Shown piece after piece: positions 36,763 to 48,069 of a DNA stretch of 64,000 nucleotides; within the stretch, counting starts at the first letter, position 1; each line of letters begins with the position of its first letter. Under the pieces are notes generated by a model. It was not told the DNA's origin, did not search any database, and saw only the letters and a list, made by a program, of their open reading frames with translations. Origin of the DNA: Nomia melanderi (Eukaryota > Arthropoda > Insecta > Hymenoptera > Halictidae); assembly GCF_051020985.1 (NCBI RefSeq), contig NC_134999.1, positions 38,997,660-39,061,659 on the forward strand. Reading direction: 5' to 3'. The translations under genes and the position numbers were made by a program.

Positions 36763-39700
36763 ACCAGTGAGTCAATTTTTACTAGAAAGACAGTAATAGT
36801 CGAACGTTCGTCGAATAATAGAGGTACCCGTGATTCCATTGATTCGGTGGATCGCAGACGAGACAGCTCTAGAAATCCGAAACCCCAAACGAAGCGAGAG
36901 GGGTATCACCTTCACAGTTCCGCGAAAACGAACGAAATTGGAGTGATCGATCGGGAATTATTGAAATTGAAACTGTCTCTACGGTCGTGCGCACTTATAA
37001 ACACACGAGCAGAGACAGAGAGCGAGCGAAAGAGAGAAAAAGGAGAAGCGACAGAGAGGAAGAAAAACGGTGGGGCGTGCACACCGACGGACGAGCTTCC
37101 ATAAAATTGCATCCCGAGGTCACGCGAGCTATATTTAATTTTTCGATAGACACGTTTCATTAACTCGTATTTGCGGGCAGCGTTCATCGTTCCGATCCGA
37201 TTGTCCAGCGAGTAAAACGAATGCCCCTTGAATCATCGTTTATCCGAATCAGCAGCGACCCCATCTCCCTCTCTCGCCCTTGCTCGCGTCCGTTTAAACG
37301 TTTTATCAAATTTCACTCCGCAATCTCCTCCCTCGATCGTCCGCGAGAAAAATCAGGCGCGCATAAATGCCGCGAAACGTCGATCAAGCTGTAAAGATTA
37401 AGGCCGAGGAATCTTCTCTCTCCTCGAGCCTATTAAAAGTTAAGAGGACACGGGGAAAGTGAAGAGCGTCGTAAAGATGCACCAGATAAAATAGCCACTT
37501 TCGCACGTTATTAAATAAATTTTACGATGTTTCGTTTCGAGGACGTAAAACGCGAGACTCCGATACCATAGACACGGAACGAGCTTTCGATTGCTTTGCC
37601 CGTCCCGCGCGGTCTTTTAATTCCACGATTCCGCGGTGGCCGCTATTATATGCATTAACGAGCGGTGTCACGTCTCCCCGTAATGGTCGGCGCGTGTCGC
37701 GCAACTGCCAGCTAATCCGACCGGAAATTTTCGAACGCGGACCACCGGTCGCCGACGGAAGCTCACTCGAAAACTGACTTGCAATTCGCCTTTATCGGCA
37801 ATCACCGCTCGTCGCGCTCGCTCCGGCGAAACGAGCGCGATAAAACTGTAATTTCAATTACAATTTCGTGCGAGGGAGCTGTCGTTCGGACGGTATCGGA
37901 GGCTCCAGCAGTTACGTTCGAAAAACTCGCGTCGAACGAGGGAATCAACGGACCGAGCGTGGAATTTTCTGTCCGACGCGTTCGCCCCGCTTCCGACGGT
38001 TGTCGCGCAATCCCCGAGAGCATTTATGAGTACTTTATTTCGCGAATGAATTCCTCGACGTTCGCCCGACGGAAGGATTCCGTGATCTCCCGAAAAATTA
38101 TTCTTCCTTCGAGAGTACGCTCGCGACGGCGTCGCAAACACGTCGCGCGTATCCTCGTTTTTCACCCCTGCAGAGTGGGCGTTCCCGAGTTTCTTTCCGC
38201 GAGCTGTGTTTGCCGCGCGCGAGCGAAGCGTATACTCCAGAAGCGGAGCCTAATTGCGCCATTGTCGCGACGATACCGTTAATCGAATAAGGGCTCGCGA
38301 CTCGACCCGAGACGTCGGCAATTAATTAGTTTATTTCACCGGCTGACGGGAGACGGCGGCTCTCGGAGTCTAACGAGTCGAATCCCTTAATGGAAATGAA
38401 CGACGCAGCGAAGAGGACGATTCTTTCGCAATTAAACGAAACACCGGCGACTCACGGCTACTAATCGATCCGATTTCAGCTCGGGCACCGCGTAAAATAC
38501 AGCCGCCCGCGATTCTGACGAGACCAATTTGCGGAGGAACCCAATTCCTCGGGGAATTATCCTCTTGATCTTCGTTCTGATTATTACAACACTCGCAGCT
38601 TAACGGGAGCGTTCGTCGAAATTGGACTACAGTCTTTAGCAAAAGTCCGAGCACGTCTGGGGCGCTTCGAAAGGTCGAGGAGAGTGTCCCCTTCTGAATT
38701 TTCCATTACAAGGGCTACAATTATCTTTAATGGTATAACTATTTTCATTCATTTCACTATTCCGACGTCTCTCCAGAAATTTCCAGATGAAATCTACTTC
38801 TCCGGTCTCCGAAATCGGCACAATCCTCTCCGACCTGCACAATTCCAATCTTCCTACCTCCAATAAAATCTCGGAAACCTCAACCTGCCCAACACAGCGA
38901 GCACCGAAATCTCTACTTTGCGACACCCTGTACGCCCATCGGCAGCGGAAAACGAATGGAACACCTCGGAGAGCAGCAATTAGCAGTAAATGAGAATCGA
39001 TCGGAATCATGGGGTCAGGACAATCCGAGAATTGGCGAGAGCGGGGCAGCACGCGTTCCGGAATTAGAATGATTATCGGTCGGCCGGGGGTGCACCGGTT
39101 GCCGTCGGGTTCGAGTGTCCTTCGAAAGGCTTCGGTTGTTCGGGCGAACGTCAGAGGAGGTCCTCCTCGCCGGCTGAGCCGGCGGTAATCCGCGGATCCC
39201 GTAAGCTCCCTGAAAGCGGAAAGTCCCCCGAAGAGGAGGGAAGTTAGTTACACGGGGCTAATGGAAGCCAGCGGCGGCGGCGTGGCTAAACAATATGGGC
39301 AGCGACACGCTAACAAAGTTCCCCGTGCCAAGAAACGTAATTAAGGCTTGCAGAAGTTAAGTTAATTTGGAAATACCGAGTTACGGTTGCCGGCGGGGCG
39401 GCGCGGGGGCCTCCGCTTCGAGCTCCTGTAATCAATTCGATATCACTGTGGCTGATACTCGGCCAGGCAAAGTGTTTTGCGGATCGTGAACCGGGTATGC
39501 AGCTTGTTCGCCAACTTCGATGTAAATGGGAGCTGCACCGGTAACCAGGCTACATTCTCCCTACAGATTTCGACCGCCTCCGGTAACTTGCCGGATTTTT
39601 ACACAATGTTCCATGGTCCGAATTGGCTTCTTGTTCCGTTGGATTTTGGTTAAGTGAATTGGTCCCAGCTTGTTTTGAACTGTTAATTAGAGCTCGAAGA

Positions 39701-40799
39701 CTAATCTTCTTGTAGGAGCTCAAGTCTTATCAGTAGGACTCCGGGGATCTAACACAAATCGTGAATTCCCTCTCGAGTGGATGGAAAGTTCTTTCGTCAA
39801 AAATATCAGCTAGCACAATTCCTCGAAGATAAATAGGGTGTTCTCGTCGTAATAGAAAAAAACTTGAAGGATCAGGCAACTGATATACTTGCTCCACAAA
39901 CCGTATTTAAAATCACGATTTCAACGCATCGAATCTACCAGAAAAAATCAAAAAAAATCACAGGTGTCGAAAGGACAATTAAATTTTAGTTGTTCCACGG
40001 AGTGGCATCGCGGAAACCGCCCTGTTCCCTCAACAGCCCCGGTAAGTCGGTTGTCCCCGATTTCCAGGAGGCACCAGGGTGTCTTCTGGTCTCGGACGTG
40101 ATAGCAGAAAACGTTACACGGCCCGTTAGCTAGCCTGGCAATTCCGAGTTACACGGGAACTCGTATGAGCCACTCTGTCGGCGGACGTCGAGTCGACAAT
40201 TACACGGAATTATCCTCCGTATCGCGCCGCCGCCTCGCCGCAAGAATTAAACTCGCGGAAAAGTCCGCTGGAATCTCGCGAACGCTCGATTAATGCCCGA
40301 CGCGGCCGGCCCGCCGATTCCGTAGTTTTCCATCGTTTAATTAAAACTTTCCGAAGCCGAGGAATCTGTTATTCAGCGCTTCCGGAGCGCGGCAAATAAA
40401 GTTTCGCCGTTATCATCGTTTATGGCCGGGATTCTTAGATAATGAGCGAGCCAAGGGCTCGCTGCTATTAACGCGATTACTTTCATTGGCCCCGATGCAC
40501 GTCGAGTGTGCTTGCATTAATCTGTATTATCCTGGAACCGCTGCTTCCGACGTTTTGCTTAATTAGAAGTTCGGCCAGAGAAACAGCGCGCCGTTGGAGT
40601 CGGTGCAGTCCATTTAATAAGTCTATCCGACGCCTCGACGATTGATACTTCGAATAAACTGCGTAAACTATGAAAATGAATTTCCCAACTCATTCGTTGC
40701 TCGTGACGTTCAATTTGCTCGTTTTAGCTGGAGTAGTTTAGCCGGAACTTGAAGTTTCCGTTAAAGTGGAGCAAGCGTAGAACCGAATCTAAGGAGATA

Positions 40800-40960
40800 A
40801 AGGTCTTGGTTAGGCAAACAGATAAAATACAGTATCAAGTGAACGGTAAACAAAGTTCGTCACTGATCAGACAGGTGGAACAAACACGCCGACAGTCTAC
40901 AGTAGATGAATCCGGATATTGGTCAGACAAGCAGAATAATAAGATGAGTGAAAGGAACTC
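40800..40960 (+). repeat. TAGTCAGAC minisatellite, cluster A (56-bp period)
   Basis: Three units start their core at 40811 (TAGGCAAACAG), 40867 (TCAGACAGGTGG) and 40923 (TCAGACAAGCAG), exactly 56 bases apart. Each is followed by a purine-rich GAAYAA-like element. The flanks between cores are poorly conserved. Confidence 0.75.
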
Positions 40961-40999
40961 CGTTGGTTAAACCAGTAATCCAAGTTTATCCTTGCGCAA

Positions 41000-43900
41000 A
41001 CAATTTTATTATTCATCAGCTGATGGAGGGAACTCTGCAACAACTGTTATCAAAATAACCAACGGGGTATCAATAATTTTTCAGACTCAAGCGACCAGAA
41101 TAAAACTTCCGAGGGACTTTTATAATATCCTACTGCCTATCGGAAAATCAGTCTGCAGTGGTAGGAAGCTTTTATAGAGTCTTTTAGAGCCAGAAATAAT
41201 TCCTTGCGTACCTGATGGTAACGTTTCATCTCGACTGCATCGATCGTAAATGGCAAATAAAATTGGATTTCTGGCATAGTCTGGAATATATCCGGAAACG
41301 ATATCCGTGAGACGACCCGTCAGGTGATCTCGTACAGGATACTGTCTGCGACAGATTTGAATTACGCGGGGTCGCTAAATCCCGGCCTCCTAAAGCTGGC
41401 CTTAACACCGGCCGCGCCATTGTCGTCAGACTTTACCAGTGACCGCAATATTTCGCTTCTTGCCCCGTGGGAGGGATCACAGTCGCGAAGCAACGGCTGG
41501 CTAGATGTCGTAGATCTGGAACGACGATTCAGCAACACTACCGATGAATAAAATATCAGTGGACCATATGGAATTCCTTTTTAGCCAACGGAAAAGATAG
41601 AAAATTGCTTTTGTTTTATCGATGAGTTTATTTTCAAAAATCTGAGAAACTTTTAATGGAATAACTGGTTGACTGTCGTCAGAGATTAATCAAATTGTAC
41701 GGATTAACGAATGTACATTAGATTGGACGTTAATGCGTTGAATTTCAGATGTTCCGTTTGAAAGTAGCTACTCCAAATGATGCTTCCCTTAGGAAAGAAA
41801 TATCGTGCCAGTTTCAAGATTCAAATTCCATCCTTGTGACATGTGCATGACTCAGAGGGGGCTTGTTATATTTACATAATGAAATTCCGAATAAATCTCA
41901 AATTTTAGAAGGACAACGTAAATATGCTCTCTCTCGAGGAAATATTCTTCGAATATAACTAAAGGAATGTGTGTGCCACGGTACGTCCCAGGGGTGCTTC
42001 ACATTTAAACGTGGTATTCTCCATAGAAATCTTTACAAATAATTTCCAACGGTTATATCGTAATGATCGTCAGAAAGGGTATTTCAATCAGCTGGTTTAA
42101 ATGGTAAAAAACTTTGGAATGGAATATCGCATAATCCCATTTGGCAACAATTCGCTTGAGCGGGTCTCCACGGTCGACGATACGCGAACAAAATGGTCGG
42201 TTGAGCGGGGACGCGGGATTGAACCGTGCTCGGCGTGTATTCAGTAATAATTTTCAATGGGGAACGCAACGGGCAAAGATGGCGAACGAGAGAGGCACGA
42301 GCCGTGTCCATGTAACGGTTTCGCCGACGTAGCTTTCGGCCGCTGGCAAAGCCGTTTGAATATTCATGATTCCGAAAGAAGGAAATTAAAGGTCTCGAGA
42401 AGGGACGGAGCTCCTTTAACGTTTTATTGGCGGAGTAAGAAAATTTCTGCGCGGGGAATACCGACGTCTAAAGGTGCATTATTGTATAACGACGCGAGGG
42501 GGAGTGCTTTCTCTTGATACGAAGACACGACGTCATCATGGAAATGGATTTTCGGCGTTCCTTTCTTCGGGGGGAAACCGGCTCTCTGTCTCTCACCTTT
42601 TTCTCCTCTTTCACTCTCCGGAGAGAAAAACGCCGCGTTTACGTCTAAAATATTCAACGGCGTTGCGCTGAAATTCGAGAGAGTAAAGGACGATTCGAAT
42701 CCGCGAGCGATATCAATGCTGCAGTTTGAAGATCTAAATCAGGGTGATTCATTGTTAATTGCGCTCGCGGTATCAGCATCCGAAAGAAACACTCTTATCT
42801 GAGAAACTTCATTTAAAGTTTCCCTCGAGTCCATGCATATCGTAGCAACCCCTTAAAGCGAAACGGGACAACCTTTATCACCTTTAATCGTTAAAAAGTA
42901 GTCGCGTGTGAAGACCGGCTATTAAAAGGTGGCTCGCTCTGAAACAACCCCTTTGCTGGCCTCCTGATCGATAGGAAACTTACAATAACTTCTTTTTTAC
43001 CTTCCAAGGCGCGGCTCTTTTGAGTACAAAATTATACATTCGCGAGGCACAAAGCACTTCGTGTGAGACCTTTGTTTCCCTACGCGACGGACTAAATTTA
43101 AATTTGAATTTAAAGATAATTATACACACCGGTGGGATCAAAATCTCAATTGCCATAGCTATCTGTATCTCCAAAGACAAATTTCAGTTTAGATATCCTA
43201 AAGTTGCCTCGATCTCAACATTCGGAACGCATGAAACATCTAATATTTATCATTTCCAATTTACTGGGAAGTCTTCTATTTGTTTATAAACATCTTTATC
43301 GCGTCGAGAGTATCCCCAAGAAATTCTGGTCCCTCGGAATTCCCCAGATCGACATTTAATAACAATCCCAAGTTCCTTAATCTCGAGGGCCGAGTCTTTC
43401 GAAAGCCAACTCACGTCCGAGAACCTCCTCCCCGTGTTTCCGCCGGCTGTCACGGATCCGGCTACGCCCCGCCATTCAGAAACAATAAAACCAGCCGGCT
43501 GGAGTTCGTATAACCGTGTGCAATACGTATCCAGCTAATTTGGCCGCGTTTACACGTAAGACCACGGAAGTTTCCTGTTAAATCATAGGACAGACGTGGG
43601 GCGCTGGGTAGCGCCGCGGCGAGACAAGGCTCGCGGTTGTTAAGCGCATTCACCGGGAACTTAGTTAAGCGAGTAACTTCGGTATCAGTGGAATCAGAGA
43701 CACACGCGCAGACCTAACACCTACACGCGTCTCGAGCGGAGCCGGCAACGAGACGCTCGAGCAGCTCGATCTTCCGGCGGCCGACCTGGCCAGATATTTC
43801 GATTAAGATATTCGGATAGTTCGGTTATTCCGTTGCGCCTCTGATATCACGGGCCACCGTCAAAGATTCACCACCTCGGCAAATGTTAATATTCACTTTG

Positions 43901-44870
43901 AGCTGGATGGAAACCGTGGCAAGCGCGATCCACCGAATTTAATAACGCCTTCACTGGCTACGGCCTTTGTGATCTCAAGAATTTTCCGTCGATGCCTAAA
44001 GTTTCAGTAATAGTATTTCGAAATGATTGCAATTTCTTGAAATAAAGCGACAATATTCTTAAATCCTCGCGAATGCTTCTCTACTGAATATCCCATGTAA
44101 TCGTATCTCGTATAAGCAGGAAAAATTCCCGATCCGCTTATCAATGATTCAGACCTGATTAAAATACTCGCGACAACGCGAGTGCGTTATATCGCCGGGG
44201 GAGTTTCCTCGAGCCGAAAGTTCTGTTTACCGAGGAGCATCCAAGGGAAATAGAATAAATTTGCGGAGAGACAAAAGAGGAGATTCGATTGCCAAGACAA
44301 AGGGAAGATAAAGTTTCAATTCGTCCCCTTCAGGGCTTCTTTTCACTCCAGGACGATTCTGCTCGTCGATATCATCGATCCGCGTGGACTGGTGTCAAGA
44401 ACGGAAAGGGGATAGTAGGACACGAGTCGTTGCGAATTCACGCGGGACCAGTGTCCATGAAAAATCGCCGGGCGATGCATCGGAGGATTAAGAGACGATA
44501 AATCACGGACGGTCGATTTGTTTCGCGGATTTTTTATCGGCCGATTGGATCGGCTGGACGACGCTAGGAAACGCGATCGTTAAAATAAATCATCGGGCCC
44601 GCGAGGAACGCGGATGAATGCGACGCGCGAAGGTACAAAGGAAACGAATTTCGCGGGATTCTTCCGAGGCTGGCTGCGCTCCAAAAACCGCGAAGATTCA
44701 TCGCGTTGACAGTCGATGCGCGTTACTCGCTGCTACGCGAGACGTTTATTGGTAATAAATAAAACTAACAATACACGGTCAGCGAAAGATTTATTTGTAC
44801 ATCTCTAGTGCCTCTAGAAGCCTGTGAATTAGCCTTTGGATTATCTAAGGAGTTCGCTAAGCGATATGAA
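41000..44870. other. No recognisable feature
   Basis: I see no gene, RNA gene or transposon here. There is a low-complexity AAATTTAAATTTGAATTTAAA patch near 43094-43115 and only chance open frames. Confidence 0.6.
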
Positions 44871-44874
44871 CTTG

Positions 44875-45200
44875 AGTTTAGTCGTGCAAGTCGCACGTTT
44901 CACGGAAAGCTTGACAATTAGTTCATCTAAATCAGTGTGCCAAGCACGTTAAGCGACGGGGTGTATAAGTAGTAAGAAGTTGAATTTAGTCGGACCGGTG
45001 GTACAAGGGAGTAATTAGCCTGGAAAGTAGTGTAGACCTGTAATAAGACCGACGAGGGTAACTGCGTAATGAAACAGACTAGTAGACTAGCCGCTTTGAT
45101 AGTCTGATAACAGACGCGGGTTCGCGAAGAGACAATTAATACTAATTTCAAGAAGCACAGTGAACCAACGTGTAATCGGACGAGTAGAATGACCCATTAA
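44875..45200 (+). repeat. TAGTCAGAC minisatellite, cluster B (degenerate)
   Basis: Diverged units carry TTTAGTCGTGCAAGTCG (44878), TCAGTGTGCCAAG (44933), TTAGTCGGACCGGTGGTACA (about 44986), CAGACTAGTAGAC (45075) and TCGGACGAGTAGAATGACCC (45177). Spacing is roughly multiples of 50-57. An open frame on the minus strand (45494-45087) runs through it and is not a real protein. Confidence 0.6.
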
Positions 45201-46549
45201 ATAATCAGAAATAATTAAACAACTGAATGGAACATCGTCGTATTTCGTTCTCCAGGAATAAGTAGAACAAGTCGACCATCGGCCAAACACGTTCTCCGAA
45301 CTCGACCAAGAGTACAAAATTCTTTCCTTCGACACACGTCTGAGATTTTTACCCCTGAAATGAAAATAAGAACATTCCCAAGACATTACAAACTTATTTA
45401 CAAAATCCAATTTTGCAAACTCCACGAACTCGCGCAAACTGAAACCGTATACTCTTCCAAAGGCGCCGGGCGGACTGGCAGTCAACTCCGCCAAAGATAA
45501 GAAAGAAGAGAAGCAGAGATATAGGGAAGAAGACCCGGAGAAATTATATCCGCGGATAATGCATCCGATATGCGGGAGGAAATTGCACCCGAGGCATCAC
45601 CATTATGATAGGATATCCCCGCTATAAATTCGTTTTTACCACGTTCGAGTATCAGCCTCGAACCACCGACAACTGCTCCGTTCGATTAATGTAACATCTA
45701 TGGTACGCGAATCACCGGAACCACGTGTACCGCTCGGAATAATTATTCGAATTTCGAAGAGGGTTTACCAATTAATGAAGCGTCGCCGCTCGGCCCTCGT
45801 CGTGCCGTCTCTCAATGATAAGTACTTGACGCAACGTTAGTTGAGTTGCAGTTGCAGTTTGTGAATTAGACATAGCGAGAAGCAGTCTAGGTATTATACA
45901 ATAATTATAATTTCCAAGAGAGCTCGCTGATAGACGAAGGATCGCCTCTTGATCGTTGTCGTTCGAATCACGCGTGCCAGATCGAAAATCGGCGCAGTTG
46001 CGCTCGCAGCTCGTAGATTCGGGGTAGCGGGAGATAATCGCGTTCAGCATTCAGAAACCGGGAATTTCGATCTCCGGCTGAAGGGGGTCGGAATTTTAAC
46101 GAGGTCGATGCCCGCCGATATTTGAACCAATCGGCTCGAATTACCTTCGCTATCGCGAACCTCGGCGACCCGACAAGATCCACGCGCGAGCCTGGCGTTA
46201 TTAATATCGCGGGACGCGCGCGAATATCGATAAATTTCCCGGCGGTGTGACATTCCACCTCCGTGCCGAGCGAAACTCGGAAAGAGAGCGCGCGTGAACT
46301 GTATTCTGTTTACTTAACGGTCGCGATTATGCGCATAAATTAAACGACACACGCCGCCGATGCGACGAGGGCGTTAACGCCGGTAATAGAGCACCCTGAG
46401 CACACAGGCGCGACGAAAATTGCCCTCGCACAGTGAACGGGGCGTACGGAAACAGAAAACGGGAACCGAACCGTCGAAACTCCGCGCCGCACCGATTATC
46501 GGCTCCGTGATTCCGTTTTAACGAGCCAGCCAGCGCTAGCAGCCCTACG

Positions 46550-47100
46550 TGCTACGATTCTACAGGGTATTTCGAGGATGATTTACAACCCTTATGTTTT
46601 AATTAGTCTTTATGGGCCGACCGGTGACGAGCGGCTGTTAATTCGGATCGGAGGAGCTTCGGAGCTCCCTCTAATAAGGGTTTAACCACTGCAACGGTTG
46701 TTTCAATTATTTTTAGCATTAACGACGATTCTACGAGGTACTTACCGGATGATTTACAGTTATCGTATTTTAATTAGTCCTCGCGGGACGACTGCTGACG
46801 AACGTTAATTCGGATTGCAGCTGTAAAGCTTTCTCAGGGGTTGAAACAGTCGGTAAGCTTGTTGTAACGACTTCTGGAATTGCTAACGATTCCACTGGAC
46901 ATTGTACGCGGATGATTTACAGATCGTACGTTATAATTAGTCACCGTCGAACGACTGGTGACGCGTGTTAATTAGGATCGGAGCTTTAAAGCTTCGTTTC
47001 GTAAGGGTGCGAGTAGTTGAAGGGTTGTTGTAATTATTCGTGGAATTAGCTGCTCGGCTACGGGGCGATTCACGGGTTTTACGGCTCGTTCTTGTTACGA
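46550..47100 (+). repeat. Tandem array of 161-171-bp units (three full, one partial)
   Basis: Unit starts (ACGATT) lie at 46554, 46725 and 46886, with a degraded fourth from about 47042. The landmark GGATGATTTAC recurs at 46576, 46747 and 46910 (periods 171 and 163). Each full unit has, in order, GGATGATTTACA, TTAATTAGTC, a GACTG-TGACG block, GTTAATTMGGAT, a small AGCT...AGCT hairpin, and GTTGT-rich sequence. Unit length is satellite-like. No coding potential is conserved across units. The TTAATTAGTC block shares the TTAGTC word with the flanking minisatellite. Confidence 0.85.
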
Positions 47101-47849
47101 GGGAACAATGTTGAGGGCGTACGGTTAATTAATTATTAAGTTTCACGCCTTTCGGACTCTTTACAAGTCGAATTAAGGAGGAAACGAGAATTCGGAACAA
47201 TGGCCGCGGCATTAGCGTTGTCGCTTTTCATTGTAATCTCGTCGGGGAAAGACAACGCGTTTCCGTGCCGTGTAACTCGGGTTCGAGACGCTGGTAGCTA
47301 GGGGCTGGCGTGAATGGCGAGGCGGAGGCGGAAAGAGAGAGGGATAATCAAATGACACCGGATTACACGCAGGTTCCCGAGGATATCGTCGTCTTTGTGA
47401 GGCGAACGACATTAGCCTTTCTTGCTGTCTCGGGGGTTAACTTCGTAAAGTCGGCGTCTCCGTGTTTGCCGCAGCCCGTGAATGCACGGATGCGTTCGTG
47501 CTTTCCGCCGCGAGGGTTAGACAGCGAGTATACAGACGGCAGCGTCTACGGCACGGCTCTCGTTTGCGTGATTAAACTTGCTCGAGCACGGGAAAGAGAA
47601 CGTAGCGAGCGACGACGTGGCGGACGATGTTCGATACCGTGCTGTTAGGTAAATCCATAGAAAATACCGACAGCAACGAAAATAGCTTTGGCTGATGTGA
47701 AGTTATAATAGAAACAGGAAAATAACAATTCCCTGCTACTAATTCGGAAAGATCAGCTCCGTTCGGCATAGCATTCGTACAATCGCCAAAGCCGATATTA
47801 ATATCGACTGAAAACAGTAGAGCGGCCTACTGGATATCTCCAGTCAACT

Positions 47850-48062
47850 GGTTCGGTAATTGGTCGGACAAGTAGCACAGAATCTGATACGTCGAGCCAG
47901 CAGCATAGCCCGGTCATTAGTCAGACAAAGGGGGGGGGGCAGGTTAAAGGGAATTTTGACAGGCGGTGTGTATTCGCGGATAGTCAGAGTCCGTAAGCGG
48001 TGGCTCGCAGTTAACTTTGCGAGTGATATAGCTCGGCGATTAGTCAGACGAGCCGGTTAATG
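47850..48062 (+). repeat. TAGTCAGAC minisatellite, cluster C (57-63-bp period)
   Basis: Four units have cores at 47864 (TCGGACAAGTAGCAC), 47921 (TCAGACAAAG), 47984 (TCAGAGTCCG) and 48044 (TCAGACGAGCC), 57, 63 and 60 bases apart. Three cores are preceded by CGG-ATTAG-like sequence (CGGTCATTAG, CGGATAG, CGGCGATTAG). The second unit has expanded into a G10 run at 47930-47939. Confidence 0.8.
47930..47939. repeat. G10 homopolymer
   Basis: Ten consecutive G inside the second unit of minisatellite cluster C. Confidence 0.9.
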
Positions 48063-48069
48063 GAAGCCA

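Larger units (their letters stand above)
36103..40810. other. Proximal upstream region of the 5-HT1A-like gene
   Basis: This stretch should contain 5' UTR sequence and perhaps the promoter, but I could not place a TATA box, initiator or splice acceptor with any confidence. It holds one copy of the upstream minisatellite core (TGATCAGACGAGTGGAATGG at about 36638-36657), two short nested hairpins at 36721-36762, and a purine-rich patch at 37010-37075. No protein-coding exon is recognisable; frames such as 37779-38282 (plus) look like chance. Confidence 0.5.

Noticed and set aside
36985..37005. TATAAA-like string (CTTATAAACACACGAG) upstream of the receptor
   Set aside because: It is on the plus strand, opposite to the gene, with no supporting initiator or downstream gene.
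37779..38282. 167-codon plus-strand open frame upstream of the receptor gene
   Set aside because: Arg/Ser-rich, with comparable overlapping frames on the other strand, no recognisable motif, and no evidence of splice sites or promoter.
40030..40070. Strong donor-like CCCCG|GTAAGT on the plus strand near 40038
   Set aside because: No open exon of recognisable content precedes it and no partner acceptor was found.
45087..45494. 135-codon minus-strand frame with ordinary-looking composition
   Set aside because: It runs through degenerate minisatellite units and matches no family I know.
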